Source: Sternotherus odoratus (lineage: Eukaryota > Chordata > Testudines > Kinosternidae). Taken from it: a stretch of DNA of 64,000 nucleotides. The notes beneath the pieces are model-generated. The model saw nothing but the letters and a program-made list of their open reading frames with translations. It made no database searches and had not been told where the DNA came from. Of the stretch, positions 50,481 through 63,190 are shown piece by piece (within the stretch, counting starts at the first letter, position 1; every line of letters begins with the position of its first letter). The stretch is taken from the NCBI GenBank assembly GCA_032164245.1, contig JAVMKO010000004.1:33271626-33335625 (forward strand). The letters run 5' to 3'. Both the position numbers and the translations under genes were made by a program.

Positions 50481-53400
50481 ACCCAAGATTGCTGATCTGG
50501 TAAAAATGGACAGCACTTTTGGAGCTATTACATAGTTTAAGACATTGCTATGTGACTGTCATTATGCATGGCACCCTCTACACAAGATGGGAGCCATAGT
50601 GCATCTGGGAAGTGTAGTCCAACAGGGAAGTCTGGCCCATAGATGAGATTGGGAGCACAAGGAACCCCAACTCCCAGCAGGCACCACAATGGCATTTCTG
50701 AATCAAACTAATTCCGTTTTTGTTTAAAATATTTTGGGTTTTGATTTTTTATGCTAAATTTTTTGTGGAAATGAATACTCATTTTCCAACTTGCTCTATA
50801 CATCAGTCTCTTCTCTCTCAGGTAGGTTCTCTTCTATTGCATTCTAATATGCTGGCTAGTGTCCACCCACTCTGTGTGGAACTCTGTCGATAGCTAAGAC
50901 ACCTATAGAGGTGGATGAACTTGCTAGAGTCTTGGCTAACTAAGGTCTTTTACTCAGGCAGCAGAGGTTCATGCTTTAAGACCCAGAAGTCCCAGGCTCC
51001 ATCTACACTGCTGATGACCATGCTATGTCCTTGTATCAAAGTATGCACTATTTGCCTCTAGATTACTGGGTGGCTAGTTTGAAGTCCCTCTTCTCTACCT
51101 ATCTTTGGAATCCCTCACTTATAATAGCACCTAGTCTTTAAAGTCATATCCATGTTCACATCAGGTATACCAGGCATTCCTAACACGGATTTGGTGAGAT
51201 TATGCTGCTTTTTGCAATCATATATTTTAAAGTACGTTGACCACCATTCCAATAATAAAGCAAATATTAAATCTCATGCCAGCCTCTATTCCCAGGGCTT
51301 GCCATGGGAAATCTGACCTACTTTTTCCTCCTTGAAAGAAGAGAGCATGTAATTTTTTTTAAACAAAAAAACACAGATGAACCAAAATAATGAAGATTAG
51401 CTCTGGCTTTGGATCTAAATCCAAACTCCCTTCAAAGTTCAGGGATGTTTGGATTTGCTGTGCCAGTTTGGATTCATCCCTGATTAAAAGATTATGTTTT
51501 AGTAAATCAGCCTTTCTTAAATTAAATAAAAAGTACAGGGATGTTGCAACACATATATGGAGTTCAAATCTAAAACATTCACGTCCACAGGAATCAAAAT
51601 CAATAATTTAACTAGCCTTAAACAGAATTAGGTCTTCACAAGCTCAATCCTGCAAGGTGCTGAGTATCTCCTGGAAATGCTGAGTGCCCCAGTTCCCAGT
51701 CAAGTCAATGGACATTACAGGAGCTTAGCACAATGGGGACTGGCACCTGCAGGAGATACTCAGGATCTTGCAAGATTAAGCTTTTTAGGTTGGATCCAGT
51801 CCCTACTGAAATCAATGGGAAGACTTCCACATCAGAGGAAGTTATATAAAGTCTTCTATGAACTGCAACCACATTTGAAGCTACAGAAGGGATGATCAGG
51901 TCATCTTGGTTCTTTGGCTGACAAAATGTGTTACCGTCTCCCTCCCCAACTCCCATTTCAAAATTACTCCCATAACTGACCAAGAGTGTCACCATTAAAA
52001 AGTAAGCATTTATCATAAAGTACCACTTAAATGTCAACAGTTTTTCCAAATAGTTAAGAGGAAATTACTGTAACTGTAGTATTCATTGCAAATGTTATTT
52101 TTTAAATTACTATCTTGTAACACTGTACCTCAGCAAACAAAACTATTAACCAGTAGCTAGACTGACCAACAAATAACCACCTACAGGCTTTTGAAAGCCA
52201 TAGAGTAATATACATGTGGGGCCTGATTCTCCTTTGCATCACTGGCAGTAAAAAGGGGTTTTAAAGTCTACATAAGTTAAAATGACACTCACCTTAAGAC
52301 TTCTTTAATAGCCACAGTGCTGCTAAGTGGCTTTACTGTTTCCCAGGCACATACTCATCAAGTTTAACCCAAACTCCTATTGATATCAGACTACATTGAT
52401 AATGCAGCTATAGTCTGAAAAACCTGTCAGAGAAAAATAGCTACTTCACTCTTCCAAAGCTGCCCATTTTGTTTGCTCATTTTTGTAAGTTACAGAATAT
52501 CTGAAAAGCACTAAACATACTGTGTACGCGACATAATAAATGTGTATGACCTTGGAATTAAATAATTCATTTTTTTCCTCAAGAAAATAAAGAAAGCATC
52601 AAGTAGCCATTTTAATTCTGTCCTCTGAGCATCCAGGGTGTTCACAGTGTTCATTTTACTCCTTATATTGCATAACAAGTTAATCTTGCCTTTGTAGTTG
52701 TTAAGACATTAGTAGATTTCAGACTTTCACAAAACTGTCCTGTAATATGTAAATTTATTAAGCGGCTTATCAGTTTGTCCTTGCTTTCCTTGTGTTCTCT
52801 CCCCCACCCCCTGGCTTCACTCTTGCCTGTTAGACTGAGATAGTCCAGTTGCACTATATTTATTAGTGTTGACTGATTCTCAAATACTAATCTTCCGGTA
52901 TTACATTTGTTAAGTATGACTTTAAACCACTCTACTGCTTCACAGTAAATACCTCCTTTCACATTAACCTTTGCCATTTCATTATTCTAACTCATAGTTT
53001 GCTGAGTTAGTCCAGACCACCACAATGTCTGGCTGTTAATGAACAAAGTATCTGAATTTATAACTCTGGCTATGATTCTATTTATAAAATAGCTCTGACA
53101 TTAACAACCAAGTGGCTTTCTCTGCACAGTAGTCTACACCAGAGATCATTTCACAAAATGACAATTGGCAAACAGATAAATGTATGTGCACAGCATTAAG
53201 AATATTGACAATACAATATTTGTCCAGACCAATGTTTTTTTAAAGAGCTCCTATAAGATATTTAATAGCAGCCCTTTGCTTTTGCCCATGACAAATACAG
53301 TGGACTGCTTGGATTTCACAGGTTACGTGTGTGCCAGTTGCATGGCATAGCCTAGATTTCAGTTCACATCATCAGGTGTCACTGTCTTCAACACTGATGA

Positions 53401-56319
53401 AGATTTGCCCTGGTAAATGCAATCCATGAGTAATGAGTCTATAGCTGTGTAGTAACAGAGGATAAAAGTTGCAACTCAATTGTCAACTGAGATTTTTCTG
53501 TGTTGAACTTTTCCTCTTTGGATTCAGGGTAATGGAACAGACCACACTTCCTCTATCACAAACTAATTTAAAGGAATAAGTAAAAAAAAAAAAGTCTCCC
53601 ATAATTCAATTCAGATTTGTAGAGTACACCGAAATGAAAACTGGAACATCCAGAAGTAAACCCCAACCTTTCAGTCTGTTCCTAGTGCTCACATGACAGT
53701 ATTAATTATTAAACAACTATTTAGAAATATTTTCTAGTTGTTGGACTCAAAGGAATAAGTATCTAAGCATCCCATTTTATTACAGAATCCTAAACTCCAG
53801 CAATACCAAAAGCCAGAGCTATCAAATCAGGTACATTGCACAACCAGCTTACTTCAAAAAATAAATTTTCAGTCCAGTAAATTCCCTTTATATGGCCAAA
53901 AGGAAGCACATTGCACAAATCTTAAAACCTAGACATCAGTGCTCTTAAGTGTAATCCTTCAACAGTATCATCTCAGGATGAGTTAATCTTCTGAACATAT
54001 TCCAGTCCACTCAGCGATGTGGTTCATTTTGTTTGTGTGGTGGGCACATATACACATTTCATCCCCTTTCAAATCAAAGGCCATGAACTGCTCAATAAAC
54101 ACTGAATTGACTGACAGGCTTATTCTGTCAACCTTATGTTGAGTAGGGCTTTATAGGATGATACTATACAATAATTATGGTGGCAGAATCTGGTACTGTG
54201 GTTTTTCCACAGTTTAGATCAAGAAGTTCCACCTAGATTTTACAAAAATTGAACAGAAACTTTGCCACTGAAGGGAAATGCAACTGAGCATTGGTTTGGG
54301 TTTCTGGTAATTCATGTGGGGAATTTGTAATGGACTTCAAAAAATGATACTGTAAAGTACCCTTTGCAATTAATGTTAGGATAAGCTTGTTGCAGTGATG
54401 ATACCAAGAGAGCATTCTGTCCTAAGACATCTTTGCTCTCTAATGACCAGTATTCTTATATTTTATAGCTCATCATAAGTACCAGTAACAAATCTTTATT
54501 CCTAACTGTACAGTTTGAGGTGATAAAAATCAGCATTAGAGCATTAACCGACAGCACAATCTGAAAACTGAACAATGGGTTAGAAAGACAAAATTAAAAC
54601 CCAGTAATAGCTGTATAATCCCAACAAACTCCACAAGAACTCCTCCTTTTCATACAATAAAATGTCTTGAGAGGTTAACGTTATGAGAATTTCTAAGTTT
54701 CATGAGGGTAATTACAATGTGCCAGTTAGAACAAGAGGTCTGGAACCCCATCTGAATTTAAATATTCCATTTTCTCTTGTTAATTAGAAAATTAGCCCTG
54801 TATTCTATGTAATTATGATGACATATTCCACTTTATTCAATTAACTATTAAGATTAGGATTCTCTTGGGTTTGATATAGATAATCTGTATTATGAATTAT
54901 TTTAATGGTTTTACTGCTTTTTGAGCAATGCAACTGAATTAGTAACAGCAGCAGCAGCTAAGTAACTGGAGTTAATGATATCAAAATTGAAATCACTTTG
55001 CTGATGTAAATTAAGAAATGTCCTATTTGCAATGACTGCAAAACATGGTCCACAAGAGTATCATTGGAGTATTTTTTTGAAGGCAACCACCCTGTATTTC
55101 CCCTCAGTGGTTCAGCAAGGGCACCCACTCTCAGATTTCCAATTCCCTGACTATTGCCTTTCTGAGTAGAGACCCAAATCTCTCCCTCTTCTGACAGGAG
55201 TGCTTCCAGGCTGCAAACAGTTCCCTGCCATCACTGTGTACTTCCCAGCACAAATAGGTTGCCCCAGATAACCTGCTTCTTTCTCTTTAGAGATGGATAA
55301 AAATTATAGCTGCTACAAGTACCACACAGACTTCCTAGGCAAGCCTACTTCATTCTTGAGCTTAAAAACATTACAGAGAAAACACATTAAAAACAATAAA
55401 AGAACCTCCACACATGCTAATAAGCTAACCAGAATTAACCTTAACCCTAACATGAATTCTGGCAGGCTCAGTCCTTCCAACTGAACCCTAAGTTCAGGGC
55501 CCCGTCCATTTACTGCATCAGGAAGAAAGCCCTGAGCCACTTTAAAAACCAGGCTACTCAACCATAAACCTTCTTTGTCAGTGAGTCCCTGGAGAATCCA
55601 GTTTAACTAGTAGATGCATCTCTTTCCTGGGGTGGCTTCCATGGAGATGTAATAACGTGAGTAAATTTGCCTAATGACCCCCTGCTATTCTCCTATTTAC
55701 CCTTGTCATGGAAATACATACAATTGTACACCACCACGTAAGCAATTAAATTTTTAGTACAATGAACTCAAGACTAATTCAATAAGGTTTAACTTAATTC
55801 AATAAAGTCCATTCAGGATATTGCAGGAAATTGTCAGTCTGTTACAAAGGCTATACAGGGATATATTGTATTTAGCTTTAATAATAAATAAGGGTTTGAT
55901 TCCTAGAGCCATTCCACAAACAGAACTCCCATTGATCCAGTTCCTGGAGTAACTACAGAAATTGGTCCAAAATCTGCATAACAGTAAAAACATTAGACTA
56001 CCAAAACATTTCCATATTAAAAGGAGTATGGGTTGGTTTTTGTGAATTACACCAAATGTCAGAGCTTTGGCATCCTATATATTAAAGAAGGCTCCAATAC
56101 TGCAAAGACTTATGTATTTAACTTTATACACTAAGAGTAGTCCCTCCGACTACTCACACTGTGTGAAGTTAAGCATATATACAAAGTGCAATACCGGGGC
56201 CTTAGGTTACAACAAATCAGTAAAACATCTGGAATTTTTAGTATAACATTACTGATGATGCCCCAAGACCTATAAAGCAACTTGAAAATAGGAACATCCA
56301 ATTTATCTTTCATTATTTC

Positions 56320-56690
56320 CTATACCTTTATCATGTCCACTCTGTCTCCCCACTAACTTAAACATGCCCAGTCTTTTCAATGTCTCTTAATGGTAGAGGA
56401 GGGTCTTTCCATGCTTCTAACCAGTCTTGTCACCCATCTTTCAACTCCTTCCATTTCTGCCTAGTTTTGGTGGGGCTCTGTACGGGGTGACCAAAACGAA
56501 CCCCAATATTCAAGGTGAGGATATACAGTTTGCAAGTATTAGAATACTTTCAGTATTATTTTCTATTCATTTATACATACAACCTAGCAGTTTCTTATGG
56601 TGTTTTGTTTGTGCAGTTGGTTTAAACATTGTTGTATACTACAGTCAACTCAATTAAAATCTCTGCACAGGGATGCCCCTCTTTCTCCTG
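56320..56690 (-). mobile_element. CR1 LINE fragment, minus strand
   Basis: Plus-strand words 'acatgcccagtcttttcaat', 'ggtgaccaaaacgaacccca' and 'atattcaaggtgaggatata' follow the antisense 3' part of reptile CR1 ('cccagtctttttaat ... ggtgaccagaac ... attcaaggtg'). Decayed. Confidence 0.65.
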
Positions 56691-57387
56691 AGCGGCTTGA
56701 GCTAATTTAGAATCCAGCAAAGGGCATGAATTGTTCAAACTATTCTTTGTAATGCATTTGTTTTCAAACTGTGGAACCTCCCCCCTTGGGGAAGCACGAC
56801 AAGGTTATCAAGGGAGTATGAGGCAGGGCATGCGATCTGAGTCAGGGCAGAGCAACAGGGGGAGAGTGGGCAGACAGTCTCAATGGTTGGGGGGGGAAGG
56901 GCAGGGACAAGCAGTCCCCCCAACCCCACCCAGCCTTGCTTTATCCTGATTGGAATCTGCTGCTCTCCCCTTCCTTCCTACCTTGATCACTGGGGATTCC
57001 CAGCATACTGTCCCCACTGTTGTCCAGCCCAGGCCTGGACACTGGCTATATGATTGCAGCCCCATATATTTTAAATCCTCTGGAGCTTGCGGCACCAAGA
57101 GGCGCTGGGCAGTAGGAAGGGAGTGAGGGCAAGGACCCACAGTCCACTCCGTGACACACTGCTCTGGGGTCCTCTGGGGATGAAACTCCTGCTGGACCCA
57201 GGAGTGAGCCACCCACTCTGACTCTCAGTTGCCATTATGTTGCCCATTCACCTACCTGATTTTAATAATAATAGCTGATTTTAATGAGATTGCATAGTTT
57301 TGTAAGCAGCTCCGTCACTTTATTCCTAAATTCTCTCAGAACTCTTGTATAATTGAACCATCTTTTATAGCTTGTGACTTTTTATTC

Positions 57388-57740
57388 TAAGGGTGGCCAA
57401 ACTGAGCCTGAGAAAGAGCCAAAATTTACCAATGTATATTGCCAAAGAGCCACAGCAATAGGTCAGCAGAGCATATCAGCACCACCCCCGGTCTCAACGC
57501 CTTCTCCGCACCAGGGGTGGGGTAAGTGAGGGAATGGCAGGCTCAGGGGAGGAGGTGGAAAGCGGTGGAGTGGGGGCAGAGCCTGTGCCAGAACCAGAGG
57601 TTAAGCAGTGAGCACCCCTCGGCACATTGGAAAGTTGGCACCTGTAACTCCAGGCCTAGAATCGGTACCTATACAAGGAGGCACATATTAACTTCCGAAG
57701 AGCCACACATGGCTCCGGAGCCACAGGTTGGCCACCCCTG
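57388..57740. mobile_element. hAT-like MITE, 353 bp
   Basis: A perfect 8-bp duplication TTTTATTC lies at 57380-57387 and 57741-57748. The ends TAAGGGTGGCCAAACTGAGCC and (complement) CAGGGGTGGCCAACCTGTGGC are inverted repeats sharing GGGTGGCCAA. A 12-bp palindrome GGCTCCGGAGCC is at 57711-57722. No coding capacity. The same end sequence is common in turtle genomes as I recall. Confidence 0.9.
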
Positions 57741-57855
57741 TTTTATTCAGTTCTGCAACATACAGCTTGCATGTGGGTGGACTGCTTGGCCCGTACAGAG
57801 CCACATCAAGCCAATGAAATCCATGTGGGCACAGCACGCAACTTGCAGGCTACAC

Positions 57856-58363
57856 CAGTGGTCCTCAAACTTTAGCAAATCAAGGACTCCCATTTTGATT
57901 TTAAATTGTTTTGTGGACCCCAAAGTCCCTCCTCAGTCCCAGGCTCCACCCCGTCCCCCAAGACCTTGTTCCCACCCTCTTCCCACTCCCACCCCTCCTC
58001 TTCCCTGCCTCTTTCTGCCTCCACCCCGAGCACTTCTCCATCTCCCTCCCAGAGCCCCCTGCACGCCGCTGGTTCGCCGGCATGCAGGAGGCACTGGGAG
58101 CGATCAGAGGAGTTGATCAGAGGAGCCAGCAGCTCCAGACATGATTCTAGCCCCTCCTCCAAGTGTGCCCCATCCCCACTCCTCCCCCTCTCTCCCAGCG
58201 CATCCTGCACATCAGGAAACTGTTCCTCAGCATGCAGGAGGCACTGGAAGGGAGGGGGAGGAGTTGAGGGAAGGAAAGGAGGAGTTGATTAGTGGGGCTC
58301 GTAGACCCCCTGGAGTATCCTTGTGGACCCCCAGGGTCTGCTGACCCAGTTTCAGAAGCCCTG
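57856..58363. mobile_element. hAT-like MITE, 508 bp
   Basis: The ends CAGTGGTCCTCAAAC and (complement) CAGGGCTTCTGAAAC are related inverted repeats, and the bordering octamers GGCTACAC and AACCACAC match in 5 of 8 positions, an eroded duplication. The inside is C-rich and has two related halves, each with 'atgcaggaggcactgg' (about 58080 and 58230). Open frames of 60-196 codons here and nearby are low-complexity artefacts. Confidence 0.7.
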
Positions 58364-58379
58364 AACCACACTATTTAAG

Positions 58380-58640
58380 TTGCTCCTCCCTCCTGTGACC
58401 CCTCAATTTTTGGCAATGCCTCAACTTTACTACCTGAAACGAGTAGGCATATAGCTAACATCTGTGATGAAGAGTGATAAAAAAAAATCATTTAGAGCTT
58501 CTTCAATGACTAATCAATTATTACATTCTGGTAATCCTGAAAACCCATTACATCTCTTAACCCTTCAACTGGAATATTTAAAGAATCTTTTATTTGTTTT
58601 TATATCTTTGGCTATTTGACAATTATTTTTAAATTCTGAT
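58380..58640 (-). mobile_element. CR1 LINE fragment, minus strand
   Basis: 'gctaacatctgtgatgaaga' followed by 'aaaatcatttagagcttctt' and 'caatgactaatca' resembles the antisense of the CR1 segment before reverse transcriptase. It could belong to the same old copy as 56320-56690, separated by the two hAT-like insertions, but that is inference. Confidence 0.5.
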
Positions 58641-59108
58641 TTCCCTCAGCACTCCTAAAGATTTTAATAGGAGTTTGATGTGAGGAATACAGGATAAATC
58701 CCTAAATAGTGAGCTCTCATTCAACTAGATATATAATCACGTACTTTCTTCAAGCATAGGAGTAGTGCCACTGAAGGTAGACAGAGGCTTAGCTACCTAG
58801 CTCAAACAGGGCTGTAAAGAGAAAATCTAACAGAAGCAGTATTGCATGAACTATTCTGGAAACATGAATTCAAACTATTTTTTAATATAAACAGTGTTCG
58901 AAATGGAAAGAAATGGATTTTATATGGTTACAAATCCTATACAACACACTTCAATCAGTGATTTTAATTAAAACCTTTCAAAGACTATATTAGATGCTTT
59001 AAAATGCCCTCAGTCCTTGAGCTTGTTAGTGCTGAGATGTTTATTTATGGTACATCTTTGAAGCAGATTAACAACATGAAGTGAATGGTAAGAATTCAAC
59101 AAATTTAC

Positions 59109-59231
59109 CTGGATGGCAGCCAGGTTCTTTTGTTCCTGTGATGGTGCCTCATGGACAAAACGCAGCCAGTTAGAATATCGTGGATTGCTGGCATCCAGAA
59201 CATAAAGGATCTCGCCTTTACTCCCTCGAAC
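59109..59231 (-). CDS. PRDM5: PRDM5 exon A: middle of the PR domain
   Basis: This 123-bp exon (41 codons, w1-w41, phase 0 at both ends) reads [20 protein letters not shown], then [20 protein letters not shown] and Q. The block around [11 protein letters not shown] is the PR-domain signature equivalent to the NHS-containing core of SET domains. PR domains have a SET fold, often with weak or no methyltransferase activity, and serve partly for protein contact. The acceptor is atatttcag and the donor is GTAAATTT. Both ends fall between codons, so this exon could be skipped without a frameshift, but that would remove the PR core. The preceding exon (start of the PR domain) is not found between 59232 and 64000 and must lie beyond the window. 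Confidence 0.95.
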
Positions 59232-59482
59232 CTGAAATATTAAAAACCATTGAACAAAATGAACACCAGAAACAGTATCTCAGAGAAAGGGGAAAGATAA
59301 GATTTAATCTTATATGTAAAGAAAAAACCAAAGTGCTGGATTCATTTTTGTTGTATGTTTTAGATACAAGCACAAAAACACTTAAAGTGTCTACTCCACC
59401 TGGTGTTTGGCAGGTGAATCCTGCTTTCAGCATATATGCTCACATATTGGTGAACATTTTTTTTTCCCTTCAGGCACATGAA

Positions 59483-59925
59483 CAGGGGTGGGCAAACTTT
59501 TTGGCCAGAGGGGCACATCAAGGTTGCAAAATTGTGTGGAGGGCCGGGTAGGGAAGGCTTTGCCTCCCTAAACAGCCTGGCCCTGCCCTCTATCCAATCC
59601 CCTCCCACTTCCCACTCCCTGGCTGCCCCCTCAGAATACCTGACCTATCCAATTCCCCCTGCTCCTTGTTCCCTGACTGACCACTCCAGAGACCCCTGCC
59701 CCTAACCACCCCCAAGGAACCCCAACCCCTAAGCCCCCCTGCTCCTTGACCCCTGACCACCCTCTCCAGATACCCCTGCCCCTTACCACTCCCAGGACCT
59801 CACCCCCTACCCAACCCCCCTGCTCCTTATCCCTGATCACCTCCTCCCAAGACTCTCCTACCCAAACTCACCAACCCCTATCCACCTCCCCCAACCTCAA
59901 CAGACCTACCTAAGGCTGTAAGTTA
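59483..59925 (+). mobile_element. hAT-like MITE fragment with C-rich imperfect repeats
   Basis: It begins with CAGGGGTGGGCAAACTTTTT, the end of a turtle hAT-like family, followed by GGCC and 'gagggccgggt', then a C-rich stretch built from words like 'cccctgctccttgacccctg' repeated about every 60-70 bases. No matching right end was found, so it is truncated or decayed. Confidence 0.65.
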
Positions 59926-60120
59926 TTTAATTAGAGTGGAAAGGAAATGAGTCTTTCATTTAGGGAAGGGGCTACTTCAAAAGACTGCACTGTATCATGA
60001 AAGGTACATTTTACCTGCACAAGTGCAACTCATTTCACCTTAAAATGCCAGTGATGGGAAAAATCAACCTCTCCACCAAGGTTTATTGATCTGTAAACAT
60101 GATATTTTGTCTGATTTTAT

Positions 60121-60158
60121 CAGGGCAGGGCTGGTCAGTATTTGGATGGGAGAACCAA
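60121..60158 (+). repeat. 5S-rRNA-like fragment
   Basis: CAGGGCTGGTCAGTATTTGG followed by ATGGGAGA closely follows the 3' half of vertebrate 5S rRNA (GGCCTGGTTAGTACTTGGATGGGAGACC), including the internal promoter C-box area. The 5' half is not visible. It may be a 5S pseudogene or the head of a 5S-derived SINE. Confidence 0.55.
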
Positions 60159-61352
60159 ACAGACGGTATTGTGCATGAAATGTTCTTGGCCTACCAAGTC
60201 AGGTCCTGCTAGAGATCATAGTATTTTTTTCCATAAGCATCCCTGGTGTTCTGTCCACATTCCAACTCAGGATAGCAGAATACAAATAACTATGTTTCCA
60301 CCTGAAGTTTCAACTGGCTACATTATTCTTCTCTCCCCATTCTACATCTGTGGGGGCTGGTCTGCTTGAATTAAGAATATAGATGGAATTCACATCATCA
60401 CACCTTTCAGGAAAGCTCTGTATTTCCACAATAGCAAAAGTTTCTGTTGCACTCACAGTCCAAAAAGACCTAAAAGCTATAAGTGAGCACCCCAATAGTT
60501 ACGTTGCTATGCCCACACTGTTCTAAATATGTGATCTACAGAACACAATCTCTGTGTGAAAATGTTTAGCAGCACAGATTTACATCTTTGAGCAATTAAA
60601 GCCAAGCTAATGGCTATGGGACTTGGCAATAACTACCAAAAGTGGGAATGAGGGAGGCCCACCACGCTCATCCTAGAAAAGTTTTCATCAGATCTTGACT
60701 TAGTTTGCAAAAGAGAAACAATCAAATTCCTACTATAAAAGCCATATGCTCTTTACCTTCCTTTTAATCTATTTTTCATTTGCTTAATCCTCAAATTATA
60801 TTGGAAGAATTTATAGTCATCTCAGTTTTACAATCATCTCAGTTGGGCGCTCTCAGTGCCTGCCAACACATGAAGAGATGTCGAATGTGCATCAAGGATT
60901 TAACACATAAGGAAACTATTGACCAAAATAATCACATAAAACCGTTGAAGACATGTGTAAGATTTTCTATTGCTTTTTTCACCTCATAAAGACATAACAT
61001 TGCATTAAATATACAGATGTGAAATAGAGGAAAAGTCAAGAAAAATATATTCAAAACATTGTATGTTACACTGGACTGGATTAGTGACATTTACGGACAC
61101 CCTGTTCCCTATGATGAGGGACTGGGGGCTCACATGAGCCCTTTCTTAACAGAGCTAGCCTCTGAGCCCCATAAAAGAAAACAAATTTTATTTATAAAAA
61201 GAATGCCTCCAGCTCTTATCCTTGCAAAGATAGCTCTAAAACTGTAAACTAATCAAATCAATCACAAGGAACAAACAGCTGGACTCCAGTTCTATAGTTT
61301 GAGGCCCGGGGAACATGTAGGCACTGTAAATGTCAGTAATTAACTTTGGGGT

Positions 61353-62184
61353 TGTCATAAGTATAAAGGGAAGGGTAACAACCCTTATGCATGCAATAAC
61401 ATCAAATCCTTCCCGGCCAGAGGTACAGAATCTCCTTACCTGTAAGGGGTTAATCAATTCAATTAACCTAGTTGGCACCTGACCAGAAGATACTTTCAAA
61501 TTTGGGCAGTGGGTGTTTCTTTGTGCTCTCTTTGTTTGTCCCCTATCGGGACAAGGAGAGAGATCAAGGAGATAACTCCTAAAAAAAATCCAGAAATGAT
61601 ATATATAAAATTACAGAAATTGTAAGTAATAGCAAGAAAATGTGTTAGATTGTCTTTTGTTTTAGCTTGTGAATTTTCCCTATGGTAAGAGGGAGGTTTA
61701 TTCCTGTTTTTGTAACTATGAATTTGAGCTAGAGGTGAATCCTCTGTGTTTTAAATCTTTTTTATTACCCTGTAAAATTACCTTCATCCTGATTTTACAG
61801 AGGTGCTTCTGTACCTTTTTTCTTTATTATAAAGTTCTTCTTTTAAGAACCTGATTGGTTTTTAGTGTCTTACAAACCCAAGGGTCTGGTCTGTGCTTAT
61901 TTTGTTAAGCTATTGGTTAGTATGTTATTCTCAAGCCTACCCAGGAAAGGGGGTAAAGAGGCTTGGGGGGATATTTTTGGGAAATAGGAACTCCAAGTGG
62001 TCCTTTTCCTGAATCTCTGTCTAAATCACTTGGTGGTGGCAGCAGTACCATCCACCGACAAGGAAAGGATTTGTGCCTTGGGGAAATTTTTAACCTAAAC
62101 TGGTAGAAATAAGCTTAGGGGGGTCTTTCATGTGGGTCCCCATGTCTGTACACTAGAGTTCAGAGTGAGGAGGGAACCTTGACA
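61353..62184 (+). mobile_element. Solo LTR of a turtle ERV/LTR element, about 832 bp
   Basis: It begins TGTCATAAGTATAAAGGGAA and ends GGAACCTTGACA, with 'ggtggtggcagcagtacc', 'taagcttaggggggtctttc' and 'gtctgtacactagagttcag' in between; this is an LTR I recognise as abundant in turtles. TG...CA ends fit. No internal genes follow. The flanking bases GGGGT and CAGAT do not match, so a target duplication is not seen. Confidence 0.75.
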
Positions 62185-62869
62185 CAGATATACCTCCAAG
62201 AATCATTTCACTAAAATCCTTGAGATAGCCCTCATGCCTAATAGTGTGATCACAGAGCTCAGAAATAAGTTATGTTTGGGGGAGTAGGAGACATTTAAAT
62301 ACATGTTTCACAGATATGTGCTAAAATCCTATGCTCGGATGTGCTGGTAAAACTGTTCAGCCATCCAAGGGAATAGAACTAAGATGGCTGCCACTCAGAC
62401 AAATGCCGTAGTGCAGATATGCTCATAATTGCCACAGCTGCAGCCGCTGTGCAAAGGGATTTCCCCTCCTTCATCCCCTACCAGTGCCATTAGGAAAGCA
62501 TAAGAAATGTACTATGTAATTTCAGCACCTCACCCACACCAGAGCAGCTGCTCCAGATGTGCTAGTGAGAAAGGAAGATAGGAGATGGGCAACAGCCCTG
62601 AAGACACAGCAGCTTGCCTCTCTCCTCATCAGATTGGACTTGGCAGGCAGGCACTGGAGCCTAATGAGACAATACTGGAAGGGAACATGGAGCCTACACT
62701 TCCCCCTCTCCCTATCACCACCCCAGGGAAAATGGCTCCCACTTATAACCCCCCCCAGCCAGATACTCACTACCCTACCTCCAACCCTTTCTAAACACAC
62801 CAGGGTTTCCTAGCTCCAAGGCCCCTAACTCCACCCACCCATGATGACACACTCCCACACAAGACTTTA

Positions 62870-63190
62870 AGGTGGCTTGATTACAGTCTATAAGTATCTA
62901 TGTGTGGAACAAATATTTAATAGAGAGCTCTTTAATCTAGCAGATAAAAGGTACAACTTGATCCAATGGCTGGAAGTTGAAGCTAGACAAATTCAGACTG
63001 GAAATAAGTCCGACTTTTTTTTAAATAGTGAGGATAATTAACCATTGGAACAATTTACCAAGGGCCATGGATTGGCAGTTTTTCTAAAAGACCTCCTCTA
63101 AGAATTATTTTGGAGAAGTTCTATGGCCTGTGTTATACAGGAGATCAAACTAGATGATCACAATGGTCCCTTCTGGCATTGGAATCTATG
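62870..63190 (+). mobile_element. CR1 LINE 3' end, plus strand
   Basis: 'tggaagttgaagctagacaa', 'attcagactggaaataagtc', 'aattaaccattggaacaatt', 'atggcctgtgttatacagga' and 'gatgatcacaatggtccctt' are the hallmark of the CR1 3' untranslated region, ending at the short 'aatctatga' terminal unit (one copy). It has opposite orientation to PRDM5 and to the other CR1 copies here. Confidence 0.85.

Larger units (their letters stand above)
46659..59108 (-). other. PRDM5: PRDM5 intron A-B (12.5 kb)
   Basis: This is the largest complete intron. Named repeats are listed separately. In addition, 50570-50710 has 'gaagtgtagtcc' and 'ccaactcccag' in opposed orientation, a common transposon fold-back. 51690-51830 has two 'tcaatggg'-type words. 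56760-57010 may be an eroded hAT-like piece (ttttcaaactgtggaacc). 52640-55300 shows nothing I can name. Confidence 0.65.

Noticed and set aside
57526..58292. Plus- and minus-strand open frames of 110-196 codons
   Set aside because: They cover two hAT-like MITEs and the boundary between them, with Pro/Ser-rich sequence and no domain; overlapping frames on both strands point to base composition.
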